Assembly: GCF_001279585.1 (NCBI RefSeq)
Contig: NZ_LGEC01000027.1
Coordinates: forward strand, 62,001 to 126,000
Direction of reading: 5' to 3'
Source of the DNA: Nocardiopsis sp. NRRL B-16309
GTDB taxonomy: Bacteria; Actinomycetota; Actinomycetes; Streptosporangiales; Streptosporangiaceae
Length of the DNA: 64,000 nucleotides
Translations under genes and position numbers: made by a program
The notes under the pieces: generated by a model
Databases searched by the model: none
Seen by the model: only the letters and a program-made list of their open reading frames with translations
Told to the model about the DNA's origin: nothing
Shown here: in pieces, positions 1-7,949 of the stretch
Position numbering within the stretch: position 1 is the stretch's first letter
How the letters are laid out: each line of letters opens with the position of its first letter

Positions 1-551
1 GCCTGGTCAGCGGCGCGCACGTCATCGTGGACGCCAGCAAGCACGCCTCCCTCGCCGCGTGCCTGCGCCGGCGCTACGGCTCCCGCCTGCACCTGCTGCA
101 CATCGTGCGCGACCCCCGAGCGGTCGCCCACTCCTGGGGCAAGCGGGTGGCCCGGCCGGACGCCTCGCCCGCCAGCAGCGAGCCGGAGATGGCCCGCTAC
201 TCCGCCGGCCGGTCGGCGGTCCAGTGGCTCACACAGAACGCGGCGCTGGACGCCCTGGCCCGGCGGGGGACGCCCACGCTGCGGGTGCGCTACGAGGACT
301 TCGTGGCCGACCCGGAGGCGGAGTTCGGGCGGGTGGCCGCGTTCGCGGGGCACGCCGGGCGCCCCCTCGACCTGGGTACGGACGGTGTGCGGCTCTCGCG
401 CGGGCACGCGGTGTCGGGCAATCCCATGCGGTTCGCGGACGGTCCCGTCGGGGTGCGGGCCGACCACGGGTGGCAGCGGGACCTCGCCCCCTGGCGGCGG
501 CACCTCGTCAGCGCGATGACCTGCCCCTCACTCCGACGGTACGGATACTGA
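1..551 (+). CDS. Sulfotransferase family protein, 5' end missing
   Basis: The reading frame is open from the first bases of the window, so the N-terminus, including the 5'-PAPS loop, lies upstream. The visible 183 or so residues begin with a VDASKH-like stretch and continue with HIVRDPRAVAHSW, which is the typical 3'-phosphate binding segment of PAPS-dependent sulfotransferases. A YEDF motif and a C-terminal WRRHL region of the same family follow. The family moves sulfate from PAPS to a hydroxyl on a sugar, lipid or other small acceptor; the acceptor cannot be read here. It lies next to a polysaccharide locus that holds a second sulfotransferase (5562-6443), so a role in sulfating a surface glycan is plausible but inferred. 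Confidence 0.8.
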   Translation, partial: LVSGAHVIVDASKHASLAACLRRRYGSRLHLLHIVRDPRAVAHSWGKRVARPDASPASSEPEMARYSAGRSAVQWLTQNAALDALARRGTPTLRVRYEDFVADPEAEFGRVAAFAGHAGRPLDLGTDGVRLSRGHAVSGNPMRFADGPVGVRADHGWQRDLAPWRRHLVSAMTCPSLRRYGY

Positions 552-649
552 TGTCCGGAATGCCGCTGGTATGTCGCACGCCCGGAAACGGACCTTTGGT
601 GATTGACTGAGTACTCTGCGTTGTCGAAACTCACTTGGGGGCGTGGACC

Positions 650-1783
650 GTGGACAGGGGACCGGTACGGGGTATGGCGGCGGCGGGCGCACTGGCGGTC
701 GCGCTGACGGTGACGGGCGTGGGCGACGCGCCCGGACGGGAGTCCGAGCCGGCGGCCGGGCTCGACGAGCTCCCGGTGGACGGATCGGGCTCGCCCACCG
801 CGGCGTTCCTCGGCATGCCGGCCGAGCTCGCGTGCACGGTCTCGGACATCCTGGAGCCCAGCTGCGGGGTCTGGTGGGGCGCCAGCCCCTACCGCGACGA
901 CGTCGGGCCGCTGGAGAGCGCCGTCGACCGCGACATGGACATCGTCTACACCTGGCGCGGCATCGACCAGGCCGGTGTGCCGGGCGAACGCGAGCGCCGC
1001 ATGGTCGCCGAGGGCCGCTTCGTGCACACCAACATCGAGGCGCGGCGCTTCAACCGCCAGGGCCACCCCGCCATCGCCTACCGCGACATCATCGCCGGAC
1101 GGTTCGACGACAGCCTGCGCTCCCAGGCCCGGGGCGTCGCCGAGCTGGGCGTCCCCTACTTCGTCACCTTCGACCACGAGGCCGACGGCAACCAGCGCTA
1201 CAACAACCGCGGCACGCCCGAGGAGTTCGTCCGCAGCTGGCGCCACATCGTGGACCTGTACCGCCGGGAGGGCGCGGACAACGCCATCTGGGTGTGGAAC
1301 GTGACGGGCTGGGCGGACAACCTCGACCGACTCCCCGGCCTGTGGCCCGGCAACGACTACGTCGACTGGATCAGTTGGGAGGCGTACAACATGACCAACT
1401 GCGACTTGATGCCGCACTGGGACGGGGTGGACTCCTTCGAGGAGGCGCTCGCCCCCGCCTACGAGTGGATCCAGCAGGAGGGGCCGCGGCACGGCATCGA
1501 CCCCGACAAGCCGGTGATGATCGGCGAGATGGGCACCACCGACATCGGGCCCCGGGAGACGCTGCGCTGGTACGCCGACATCCCCCGGGTCCTGCGCGAG
1601 TACGAGCGGGTCCGTGCGGTCAAGGTCTGGGACAACAAGGTGTCCGAGGGGTGCGACTTCCGGATCGGCGCCAACCACTACGCGCGCCAGGGCTTCGAGA
1701 TGGCCGGGCGCGACCCCTACGTGAACCTGCCCGACCGGGTCCGCCGGCTGGCCGAGTACGCCCACGGCCGGGACGCGGACTAG
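650..1783 (+). CDS. Secreted glycoside hydrolase, GH26-like
   Basis: A protein of about 377 aa from GTG 650. An upstream in-frame TTG at 635 would add five residues, but GTG 650 has a GGGGG stretch just ahead of it. The N-terminus is basic then hydrophobic (VRGMAAAGALAVALTVTG), a likely signal peptide. The rest looks like a TIM-barrel glycosidase of the GH26 (mannanase) group. Two glutamates fit the acid/base and nucleophile: FDHEADG near residue 177 and MIGEMGTT near residue 293, with WISWEAYN between them. Such enzymes cut beta-linked glycans outside the cell. Its position at the edge of an exopolysaccharide locus suggests it trims or releases that polymer. The substrate is not determined by what I can see, and a broader clan GH-A assignment is possible. 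Confidence 0.75.
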   Translation: MDRGPVRGMAAAGALAVALTVTGVGDAPGRESEPAAGLDELPVDGSGSPTAAFLGMPAELACTVSDILEPSCGVWWGASPYRDDVGPLESAVDRDMDIVYTWRGIDQAGVPGERERRMVAEGRFVHTNIEARRFNRQGHPAIAYRDIIAGRFDDSLRSQARGVAELGVPYFVTFDHEADGNQRYNNRGTPEEFVRSWRHIVDLYRREGADNAIWVWNVTGWADNLDRLPGLWPGNDYVDWISWEAYNMTNCDLMPHWDGVDSFEEALAPAYEWIQQEGPRHGIDPDKPVMIGEMGTTDIGPRETLRWYADIPRVLREYERVRAVKVWDNKVSEGCDFRIGANHYARQGFEMAGRDPYVNLPDRVRRLAEYAHGRDAD

Positions 1784-1909
1784 GACGGGTCCCCGGAACG
1801 CGCTTGCGGGGGCTCGCGTGCTGTCCGCTGGCGCAGGCGGGCTCCGGGCCCGTGGACGAGCGGGTGGCCCGGCCCGGCCCCCGCCCCGGCCGAGGGCCCG
1901 GCCGCCTCG

Positions 1910-3496
1910 CTAGACGCCCTTGCCGCGCAGGTGCAGGAGCCGCAGGATCCACGCGGGCGGCACCCCGCACACCACCAGCAGGGCCAGCGCCGCGCGCCCC
2001 TCCAGGGGCCGGTACCGCAGCGTCCGCCCGATCCACCGCAGCGCGGCGCCCCGGCGGCCCGCCGAGGCCTCCGCGAAGGCGATCTGACCGCTCACGCGCG
2101 CGTAGCCGCGCGGGACCAGGCGGAACTCGGGGTAGCGCTCCAGCAGCCAGCGCAGCGCGGTCGCGATGGTCTGCCAGCGCCCGGAGAAGTAGGAGCGCCG
2201 GTGCCACAGCACCCGGACCCCCGGCTCGGGGATGTTGCGGATCGGCGCCCGCCTGGCCAAGCGCAGCAGCAGCTCGTAGTCCTCGGCATAGCTGCCCGGG
2301 ATCTCCTCGCTGACGGTCCCGCAGCCGTCGATCATCGCCCGGCGGCGGATGAGGAACGTGGAGGGGTGCAGTTCGGTCAGGCGCGACCGCAGCAGGTCCG
2401 CGAACGTGATGCTGGTGCGGTCCAGGACCCGCTCCGCCTGGACGCGGTCGTAGACCACCCGGATGCCGCAGCACACCATCTCGGTGTCGGGTTCGTCGAG
2501 CATGACCCTGACCTGGGCGGTGAGCTTGCCGGGCAGCCAGGTGTCGTCGTCGTCGCAGAACGCCACCAGGTCGGTGTCGGCGGCCAGCACGCCCGTGTTG
2601 CGGGCCCCCGCCAGCCCCGGCGTCATCGAGTTCGTCACCACGCGCACCGGGCGCGCGTCCCCGGCGCGGGCCAGCGCGGGGTCGGGCTGGTCGTTGTCGA
2701 ACACCACGATCGCGGTGATGCGGCCGGGGTAGTCCTGGTCGTGGACGGCCTCCAACGTGCGGCGCAGCAGTTCGGGGCGGTCCCGGGTGGGGACGACCAC
2801 GGTCACGTCCGGCCACGTCCGGGCCTCGGCGGGGCCCTCCGTCGCGGCGTCCGTGCTCCCGGAGGCGCCCGTGCCCTCGGCGGTGCCGGGTCCGTCGCCG
2901 TCCGCGCCCGCGGAGATGCCGGGCCCCGGGGAGGGCGCGGCACCGGCGGGGGTGGTCAGCAGGTCGATGAGGGCGCCCGCGCGCAGGGCCGCCCGCTCGG
3001 GGCCGTCCTCGCGGTCCTCGCTCACCCGGAACTCGTCGGGGGAGGCCAGCGCCCGGTCGATGAGCCCGGCCAGCTGCTGCGGGGTGGTGCACGAGCGCAC
3101 CCGCTCGGTGTCCTCCAGCCGCCGGACGAACAGGAGCTGGTGATCGTCCACGTGCTCGTCCAGTTCGGGGTCGCGGGGCACCACGATCGGCAGGTGGCCC
3201 GTCCCGCGCGCCTGGAGGATGGTCCCGGGCCCGCCGTGGGTGACCACGACGCGCGCCCGGCGCATCAGCTCGCCCAGCTCCTCGCCGGGCAGGAACGGCG
3301 TTCCGTCGGCCTTCCTCGGCGCCGTGCTGTGCCCGTGCTGGACGAGCACGCGCAGGTCGCGGTGGCGGCGGGCGTAGTCGTCCATCCACCGCACCAGGCG
3401 GTCGAAGGAGTGGTGGTCCGTGCCCAGGCTCACCACCACGTCGGGGTGGTCGCTGTCGTCGGGCGTCGGAACCTCGGTGGTGGCGTGTTCGGTCAC
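1910..3496 (-). CDS. Alg13-like domain fused to family 2 glycosyltransferase
   Basis: A 528-aa protein. GTG 3496 is chosen because it overlaps the stop of the upstream gene as GTGA, implying translational coupling; a longer frame exists but has no better start. Residues 15-190 resemble the Alg13/PssE half of a two-piece GlcNAc transferase (VVVSLGTD near the start, VVTHGGPGT near residue 85). A Pro/Gly/Ala linker follows. Then comes a GT2 domain with VVVPTRDRP, an FCDDDDTWLPGKL metal-binding stretch and SYAEDYELLLRL carrying the ED catalytic pair. A hydrophobic C-terminal segment may touch the membrane. With the adjacent Alg14-like protein it should start or extend a lipid-linked repeat unit. 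The fusion of the two enzymes is unusual. Donor sugars are unknown. Confidence 0.82.
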   Translation of the reverse strand: MTEHATTEVPTPDDSDHPDVVVSLGTDHHSFDRLVRWMDDYARRHRDLRVLVQHGHSTAPRKADGTPFLPGEELGELMRRARVVVTHGGPGTILQARGTGHLPIVVPRDPELDEHVDDHQLLFVRRLEDTERVRSCTTPQQLAGLIDRALASPDEFRVSEDREDGPERAALRAGALIDLLTTPAGAAPSPGPGISAGADGDGPGTAEGTGASGSTDAATEGPAEARTWPDVTVVVPTRDRPELLRRTLEAVHDQDYPGRITAIVVFDNDQPDPALARAGDARPVRVVTNSMTPGLAGARNTGVLAADTDLVAFCDDDDTWLPGKLTAQVRVMLDEPDTEMVCCGIRVVYDRVQAERVLDRTSITFADLLRSRLTELHPSTFLIRRRAMIDGCGTVSEEIPGSYAEDYELLLRLARRAPIRNIPEPGVRVLWHRRSYFSGRWQTIATALRWLLERYPEFRLVPRGYARVSGQIAFAEASAGRRGAALRWIGRTLRYRPLEGRAALALLVVCGVPPAWILRLLHLRGKGV

Positions 3497-3951
3497 AAGA
3501 GCGGTCCTACCGTGATGGCGCTGGGCATGAACGAGCGCTGCTCCTCCCACTGGGCGAGGGACAGCCGGGTGAAGGGGCGGCACAGGCGTGCGGTGAGGGT
3601 GGGGGTGTCGATGCGGTCGTAGACCTCGATGTAGACCGTCGGGATCCGCAGGAGCCAGGCCAGCACGAAGAACGGCACGGCCACGCCGGCGCCCGTCGTG
3701 ACGACCGCCGACGGCCGGAGCCGGCGCAGGACCCGCAGCGCCAGCCAGGTGTTGCGCAGCAGGTTGCCGAGGTGGCGGGTGGTGGGGTAGTGCGCCCAGC
3801 GCACGTCCTCACCGGCCAGGGCGGACTCGGCGTCGGGGGTACGGAAGGTCACCCACACGCGCTTCCTGTCCCGCCACCACGGGCGGAGCGCGCGCAGCTG
3901 GGCGAGGTGGCCCCCGCTGGACGCCACCAGGAGAACCGGTCGATCGAACAT
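3493..3951 (-). CDS. Alg14/PssD-like glycosyltransferase membrane subunit
   Basis: A 152-aa protein beginning with VLLVASSGGHLAQL, the glycine-rich N-terminal loop of Alg14, PssD and CpsF proteins. A hydrophobic stretch around residues 85-110 (AVVTTGAGVAVPFFVLAWLL) fits the membrane-associated face that recruits the catalytic Alg13/PssE half. The family normally works as a heterodimer: this subunit binds the lipid acceptor and anchors its partner. The partner domain is the N-terminus of the next gene, whose GTG start overlaps this stop by 4 nt. Together they likely add a GlcNAc-type or other UDP-linked sugar to an undecaprenyl-linked intermediate. Length is normal for the family. Confidence 0.85.
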   Translation of the reverse strand: MFDRPVLLVASSGGHLAQLRALRPWWRDRKRVWVTFRTPDAESALAGEDVRWAHYPTTRHLGNLLRNTWLALRVLRRLRPSAVVTTGAGVAVPFFVLAWLLRIPTVYIEVYDRIDTPTLTARLCRPFTRLSLAQWEEQRSFMPSAITVGPLL

Positions 3952-4014
3952 TTCGTCATCATCCCATAACTAAGAGTAGCCAACCAAGGGATCGGGGGAA
4001 CATGGAACCGACCC

Positions 4015-5574
4015 TCACCGGCCCGGACACAGCTCCAGCGGACCGCGCAGGTACCACACCGTCGCCAGGTGCCCCAGGGCTCCCGCGCACACCGCCGCGG
4101 CCAGGGTCGGCAGACCGGCGCCCATGACCCACGTCAGCAGCGTCGGCAGGACGGCGAACCACACCAGCGCGCTGGCCGCCGCCGCCATCACGGGGCGACT
4201 GAACGGATGCAGCACCACCAGGGACCGCAGCTGCCACAGCGGCAGCACCCGGCGCAGGAGCACCGCCCCGACCAGGGCCGTCGCGGCCCCCGTCGCCCCC
4301 AGCGCGGGCACCAGCACCAGGCACGCCAGGACGTTGGCCGCCAGCGCCAGCACGTTGTTCAGCAGGTTGAGCCCGGTGCGGCCCGTCATCGCCAGGATCA
4401 GGTCGCCCATCCCCAGCGCCGAGGCCGCCAGCTGGCCCGCGCACACGACCACCAGGGCCGCCGCGCCCGTCCGGTACTCCGGTCCGAACAGCCGCATCAC
4501 CTCGGGCGCGAACACCAGGGCGCCCAGGTACAGCGGCCAGGTCAGGCAGACCAGCCACCCGGTCGCCACCTGGTACAGCCCGCGCACCCCGGCGTGGTCG
4601 CCGGTGGCGACCTGCTCGGCGAACCGGGGCTGCGCCGCGTCCAGCACCGCCTGCGTGCCGAACTGGCCCACCGCCATCACCCGCGTCGCGGCGGTGAACA
4701 CGGCGGCGCCCGCCAGACCGCTGAGCATCGCCACCAGGATCACGCCGCCGCGCTGGATCCCCATCTGCGCGACCCCGGCCACGGCCCTGGGCAGCGCGAA
4801 GGTCCAGAACGCGCGCGGAGTCGCCTCCTGGTCCGACGGGACGTCCAGCGCGCCCTCCGACGCGCGTACCGTCGCCGCGCCGGGCGCGCCGTCCGCCACC
4901 GCGGCCTCCTCGTCCCGGGCGGCCCGGCGCAGGACGCGCCCCAGCCAGAACCACGCCACCACCGCCGCGGGCAGGTACGGGCCCGCCCACGACAGCGCCA
5001 GCAGCCCGCCCGCCCCGCTGAGGGCCACCGCCCCCACCAGCACCACCTGCGCCAGCGGTCGGCCCACCTTCTCCACGACCGCCGTCCCCGACATGTCGTG
5101 GTGGGCGCGCGTCGCCGCCAGCGCCGTGTCGGTCAGCACCGCGAACGGCAGGAACAGCGCCAGCAGCCGCAGGTACGTGGCGGCCTCGTCGGTGCCCAGC
5201 GCCCGCGCCATCGGCTCGGCGAACATCAGCATCGCCAGCCCCAGCAGGCACGCCGCGGCCACCGTGGGCCCCATCGCCAGGCGCAGCAGCCGCCCGACCC
5301 CGTCGGTGCGCCCGAACACCCGCATGCGCGCGATGAAGTACACGAGCCCGTCCGGCGCGCCCACGTTCGCGACCGCCACCGCGACCATGAACACCGACGT
5401 CGCCGCGAACAGCAGTCCGGCTGTCTCCTGGGAGAGCGCCCGCGTGATCATCACGATCAGGGCGAGGTTGAGGACCGCGCCCACGGCCGTGCCCATGAGG
5501 TTGACGACTCCGCCGCGCAGGACGCGCCGCAGGGCGTGCGATCCGCTGTCCGCCGCGGCGGTCACCGTCGCCAT
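4015..5574 (-). CDS. Wzx/MATE-like polysaccharide flippase
   Basis: A 519-aa polytopic membrane protein with roughly 12-14 hydrophobic segments, including GGVVNLMGTAVGAVLNLALIVMI near the N-terminus. This pattern fits the Wzx/polysaccharide transport branch of the MOP superfamily. It would flip undecaprenyl-linked repeat units across the cytoplasmic membrane. An internal hydrophilic loop around residues 215-255 (acidic, Ala/Gly-rich) divides the two halves. The start, ATG 5574, overlaps the last 13 nt of the upstream sulfotransferase, so the two are probably co-translated. The frame stays open further upstream, but that part only shadows the sulfotransferase. A 63-bp gap separates it from the Alg14-like gene. 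Confidence 0.85.
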   Translation of the reverse strand: MATVTAAADSGSHALRRVLRGGVVNLMGTAVGAVLNLALIVMITRALSQETAGLLFAATSVFMVAVAVANVGAPDGLVYFIARMRVFGRTDGVGRLLRLAMGPTVAAACLLGLAMLMFAEPMARALGTDEAATYLRLLALFLPFAVLTDTALAATRAHHDMSGTAVVEKVGRPLAQVVLVGAVALSGAGGLLALSWAGPYLPAAVVAWFWLGRVLRRAARDEEAAVADGAPGAATVRASEGALDVPSDQEATPRAFWTFALPRAVAGVAQMGIQRGGVILVAMLSGLAGAAVFTAATRVMAVGQFGTQAVLDAAQPRFAEQVATGDHAGVRGLYQVATGWLVCLTWPLYLGALVFAPEVMRLFGPEYRTGAAALVVVCAGQLAASALGMGDLILAMTGRTGLNLLNNVLALAANVLACLVLVPALGATGAATALVGAVLLRRVLPLWQLRSLVVLHPFSRPVMAAAASALVWFAVLPTLLTWVMGAGLPTLAAAVCAGALGHLATVWYLRGPLELCPGR

Positions 5575-6443
5575 GACGGCGTCCGGCCCCACCACTCGGC
5601 CAGGCGGGCGTCGCTGTCGGCGAACCGCGCGGAGAGCTCCTCGCGCAGGGACTCCGGCATCCGCCCCCGGACGCGCGCGTTGTGCCGCCCCGGACTCCGC
5701 CCCGACCCGGGCCGCAGGCCCACGAAGCGCTCGATCTCGGCCAGGGCGCGTCCGGTGCCGTCGAACAGGTCGGCGTGGTCCACCACGTGCACACGGTCCC
5801 GGCCCAGGTGCCGTTCCATCCGCAGGAGCTGGTCGACGTAGCGGCCGCGCGCCGCGTACGCGTGGTGCTGGTGGGAGTGGGAGCGGTAGTCGGGGTCCGC
5901 CGCCAGCCGCTCCTCCTCTCCCGCCAGCCGCTGGGACTCCAGCTCCAGCGCCTTCTCGAACGGCTGGTCCTCGAACCCGCGGGCGGTCTCGTGGGCGTGC
6001 GCGGAGTAGGCGCGCTCCACCGGGTCGCGCAGGATCACCACGACACGCACCCACGGCAGGTCCCGCGCGATCCGCTCGGCCGCCAGGGGGTGGAACAGGT
6101 AGTACGGGCTGGACTCGAAGACCCGGACCCGGGGACGGCCGCCGCGGGGACGCAGGCGGGACCGCGCCGGGAAGCGGGCCCGGTAGTGGTCGAGGTCGTC
6201 CCGGTAGTCCGTGTCGAAGTAGTGCACGCCCTTGCGCAGGGTGGGTCCGACGGCGCAGGGGTGCAGGGCGAGCGCCTTGAACAGCGACGTCGTGCCCGCG
6301 CGCTGCGCGCCGCAGATCAGGAAGTCGGGCAGCGCCCGGGTCGGGGCCGTCGCCGTCCCCCACGCGTCGGACAGGGGGAGCAGGGCACGGCGTCCTCGCT
6401 CGGCGAGGCGCCGGAGAGGGACAGGGGAGCGGTCCCTGGGCAT
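5562..6443 (-). CDS. PAPS-dependent sulfotransferase
   Basis: A 293-aa cytosolic enzyme. Residues 40-57 (DFLICGAQRAGTTSLFKA) form the 5'-phosphosulfate loop, with the Gly-x-x-Arg-x-Gly-Thr-Thr signature. WVRVVVILRDPVERAYSAH near residue 130 is the 3'-phosphate site, with the conserved Arg and Ser. The class is the heparan-sulfate-type sulfotransferases (Sulfotransfer_1). ATG 6443 is preceded by AAAGGA about 8 nt upstream; the open frame further upstream is repeat-rich intergenic DNA with no good start. The 3' end overlaps the flippase gene. Presence between a polymerase and a flippase suggests that the repeat unit or finished polymer is sulfated, which is inference. Confidence 0.87.
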   Translation of the reverse strand: MPRDRSPVPLRRLAERGRRALLPLSDAWGTATAPTRALPDFLICGAQRAGTTSLFKALALHPCAVGPTLRKGVHYFDTDYRDDLDHYRARFPARSRLRPRGGRPRVRVFESSPYYLFHPLAAERIARDLPWVRVVVILRDPVERAYSAHAHETARGFEDQPFEKALELESQRLAGEEERLAADPDYRSHSHQHHAYAARGRYVDQLLRMERHLGRDRVHVVDHADLFDGTGRALAEIERFVGLRPGSGRSPGRHNARVRGRMPESLREELSARFADSDARLAEWWGRTPSWRR

Positions 6444-6472
6444 CGCTGGATCCTTTCGTTGTTTGTTTCGGG

Positions 6473-6620
6473 CCTCCGCTCGTTTCTCGCTTCGGCCTGG
6501 GCGCCTTGAGAACGGGAACCTTCGCGCCTGGAGGTACACTTCCTCGTTCCTCGGGAGCGCACCTCCAGGCCCTCCAGAACCCCGTCGGCGCGGTCCGGCC
6601 TCAGCTACGCCCTCGGCCCG
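6473..6620. repeat. Dispersed intergenic repeat copy
   Basis: The stretch between the phosphotransferase stop (6702) and the sulfotransferase start (6443) carries, in inverted orientation, the same sequence family found twice at 28354-28630 and in part at 18.9-19.6 kb. Recognisable blocks are CTCCGCTCGTTTCTCGCTTC near 6475 and CCTCGTTCCTCGGGAGCGC near 6541, followed by a block ending in AACCCCGTCGGCGC near 6588. It lies directly 3' of a minus-strand gene, as the other copies do. Confidence 0.7.
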
Positions 6621-6701
6621 CAGAACACTGGCGCGCCCCCCGCGAACCCCCGGTGGTCCCGTCACCGAGCCACTGGGGGCTCTGGCTCCTTCGGGCGGGG
6701 C

Positions 6702-7949
6702 TCACACCGCGCCCAGGGGAGGGTCGTCGGCGTGGGAGGCCTCGTGTGCGGCTCTCTCCTGGAGGCCGTCGAGGGCGGGCAGCAGCCAGTCGTCGACGGA
6801 GGCCAGGTGGCCGCCGCTCTCGGACTGGCGGTCGTGCAGGTAGCGGGTGGCCAGGTCGATCAGGTACAGGGCCATCACGGTGGAGACGGTGTGCGCGCGC
6901 AGCCCGGTGTCACGGATCAGGGGGTCGCGCAGCAGCCGGGACCCGCTGTCCAGCCAGCGGTGCACCCCGGGGTGCACGCCCGCCTGGACGCACTCGTTGA
7001 GGTCGTAGTGCAGGGCGTCGAACCCCACGGGGGCGTCCATGGCCAACCGCTCCCAGTCCCACACGAAGGCGCGCCGGGACGTGCTGGCGATGTTCCAGCG
7101 GGTCAGGTCGCCGTGCCAGGCCCCGAACGGGACGCGTACGTCGGGCAGGCGGCGCAGGGCCGCCCGCAGCGGGGCGGCCTCGGGGCGCGCGCCCAGGGCC
7201 ACGATCCGCTCCTCCAGGGCGCGCCGGTACGGGCTGGCGGACAGGAAGCGCTCGCGGACGCGGGCCAGGTTGACGATCTGGACCACGCAGCGGAGCAGTT
7301 GGCGCCGGGTGGGGCGGTCGGTCTGGTCGCCCACCGGCAGGGCCTCCTGGACGAGCAGCGGCTGGCCGTTCCACTCGCCCTCGTACAGCAGGCGCGGCAC
7401 GGTCACGTCGCTGAGCCGCGCGTCGGCCAGGAGGCGCAGGGCGCGGGTCTCGGCGCGCACCAGGCGCCCGGTGAGCTCGTTGATGGCCACCTTGGCGTAG
7501 CCGATGGTGCGCCCGGCGGGGCTCAGGAGCAGCAGGACCGGCTTGCGGTTGGCCCGCGGGGGGCCGACGTGGATGGCGATCGCGAGGTCGCGGTCGAGCG
7601 CGGCGGTGAGCGCGTGCTCGATCCCGGGACCGGCTCCCACGTACAGCCGGTCGCGCAGGATCAGCGGGGCCAGACCGGTGGCGAAGGCCCCGGTGAGCAG
7701 GAGCGTGCGCAGCCGCTCGGCGAACGAGTGGCCCTGGGCGAACGAGGCGATCCCGCGCGCCGCCGCCCACCGGTTGTGCGCGGGCAGGATCACCCGCGGG
7801 CTCTGCGCGTTGGGCACGGGCAGGTACTGGCTGCCCCGGTCGCGGCGGACCAGCCTGCGCACGCTCCCGTCGCCGGGGCCGAGCAGTCCGCCGCACGGCC
7901 ACAGCACGGCGGCCACGTCCGTGAGGTAGGTCGTCTCACTGTTCACCAT
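6702..7949 (-). CDS. Aminoglycoside phosphotransferase-fold kinase of the polysaccharide locus
   Basis: A 415-aa protein with an APH/choline-kinase fold in its C-terminal two thirds. Lys153 in GYAKVAINE fits the ATP lysine, HGDLTRWN at 279-286 is the Brenner-type catalytic loop, and WDWE at 297-300 holds the metal-binding aspartate. All key residues look intact, so it is probably active. The first 100 residues are not part of the standard fold. ATG 7949 overlaps the stop of the upstream polymerase gene (ATGGTGA), so it is translationally coupled. Similar kinases occur in actinobacterial exopolysaccharide loci and may phosphorylate a sugar or lipid carrier. An antibiotic-resistance role is unlikely from context. 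Confidence 0.75.
   Translation of the reverse strand: MVNSETTYLTDVAAVLWPCGGLLGPGDGSVRRLVRRDRGSQYLPVPNAQSPRVILPAHNRWAAARGIASFAQGHSFAERLRTLLLTGAFATGLAPLILRDRLYVGAGPGIEHALTAALDRDLAIAIHVGPPRANRKPVLLLLSPAGRTIGYAKVAINELTGRLVRAETRALRLLADARLSDVTVPRLLYEGEWNGQPLLVQEALPVGDQTDRPTRRQLLRCVVQIVNLARVRERFLSASPYRRALEERIVALGARPEAAPLRAALRRLPDVRVPFGAWHGDLTRWNIASTSRRAFVWDWERLAMDAPVGFDALHYDLNECVQAGVHPGVHRWLDSGSRLLRDPLIRDTGLRAHTVSTVMALYLIDLATRYLHDRQSESGGHLASVDDWLLPALDGLQERAAHEASHADDPPLGAV

Noticed and set aside
290..1765. Minus-strand frame of 491 codons opposite the sulfotransferase and glycosidase genes
   Set aside because: Shadow of two well-supported plus-strand genes; the composition is Val/Gly/Asp/His/Arg-rich, typical of antisense frames in this genome.
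6702..7949. Aminoglycoside-resistance gene
   Set aside because: APH fold is present, but the gene is translationally coupled inside a polysaccharide operon and has a long non-APH N-terminal region.
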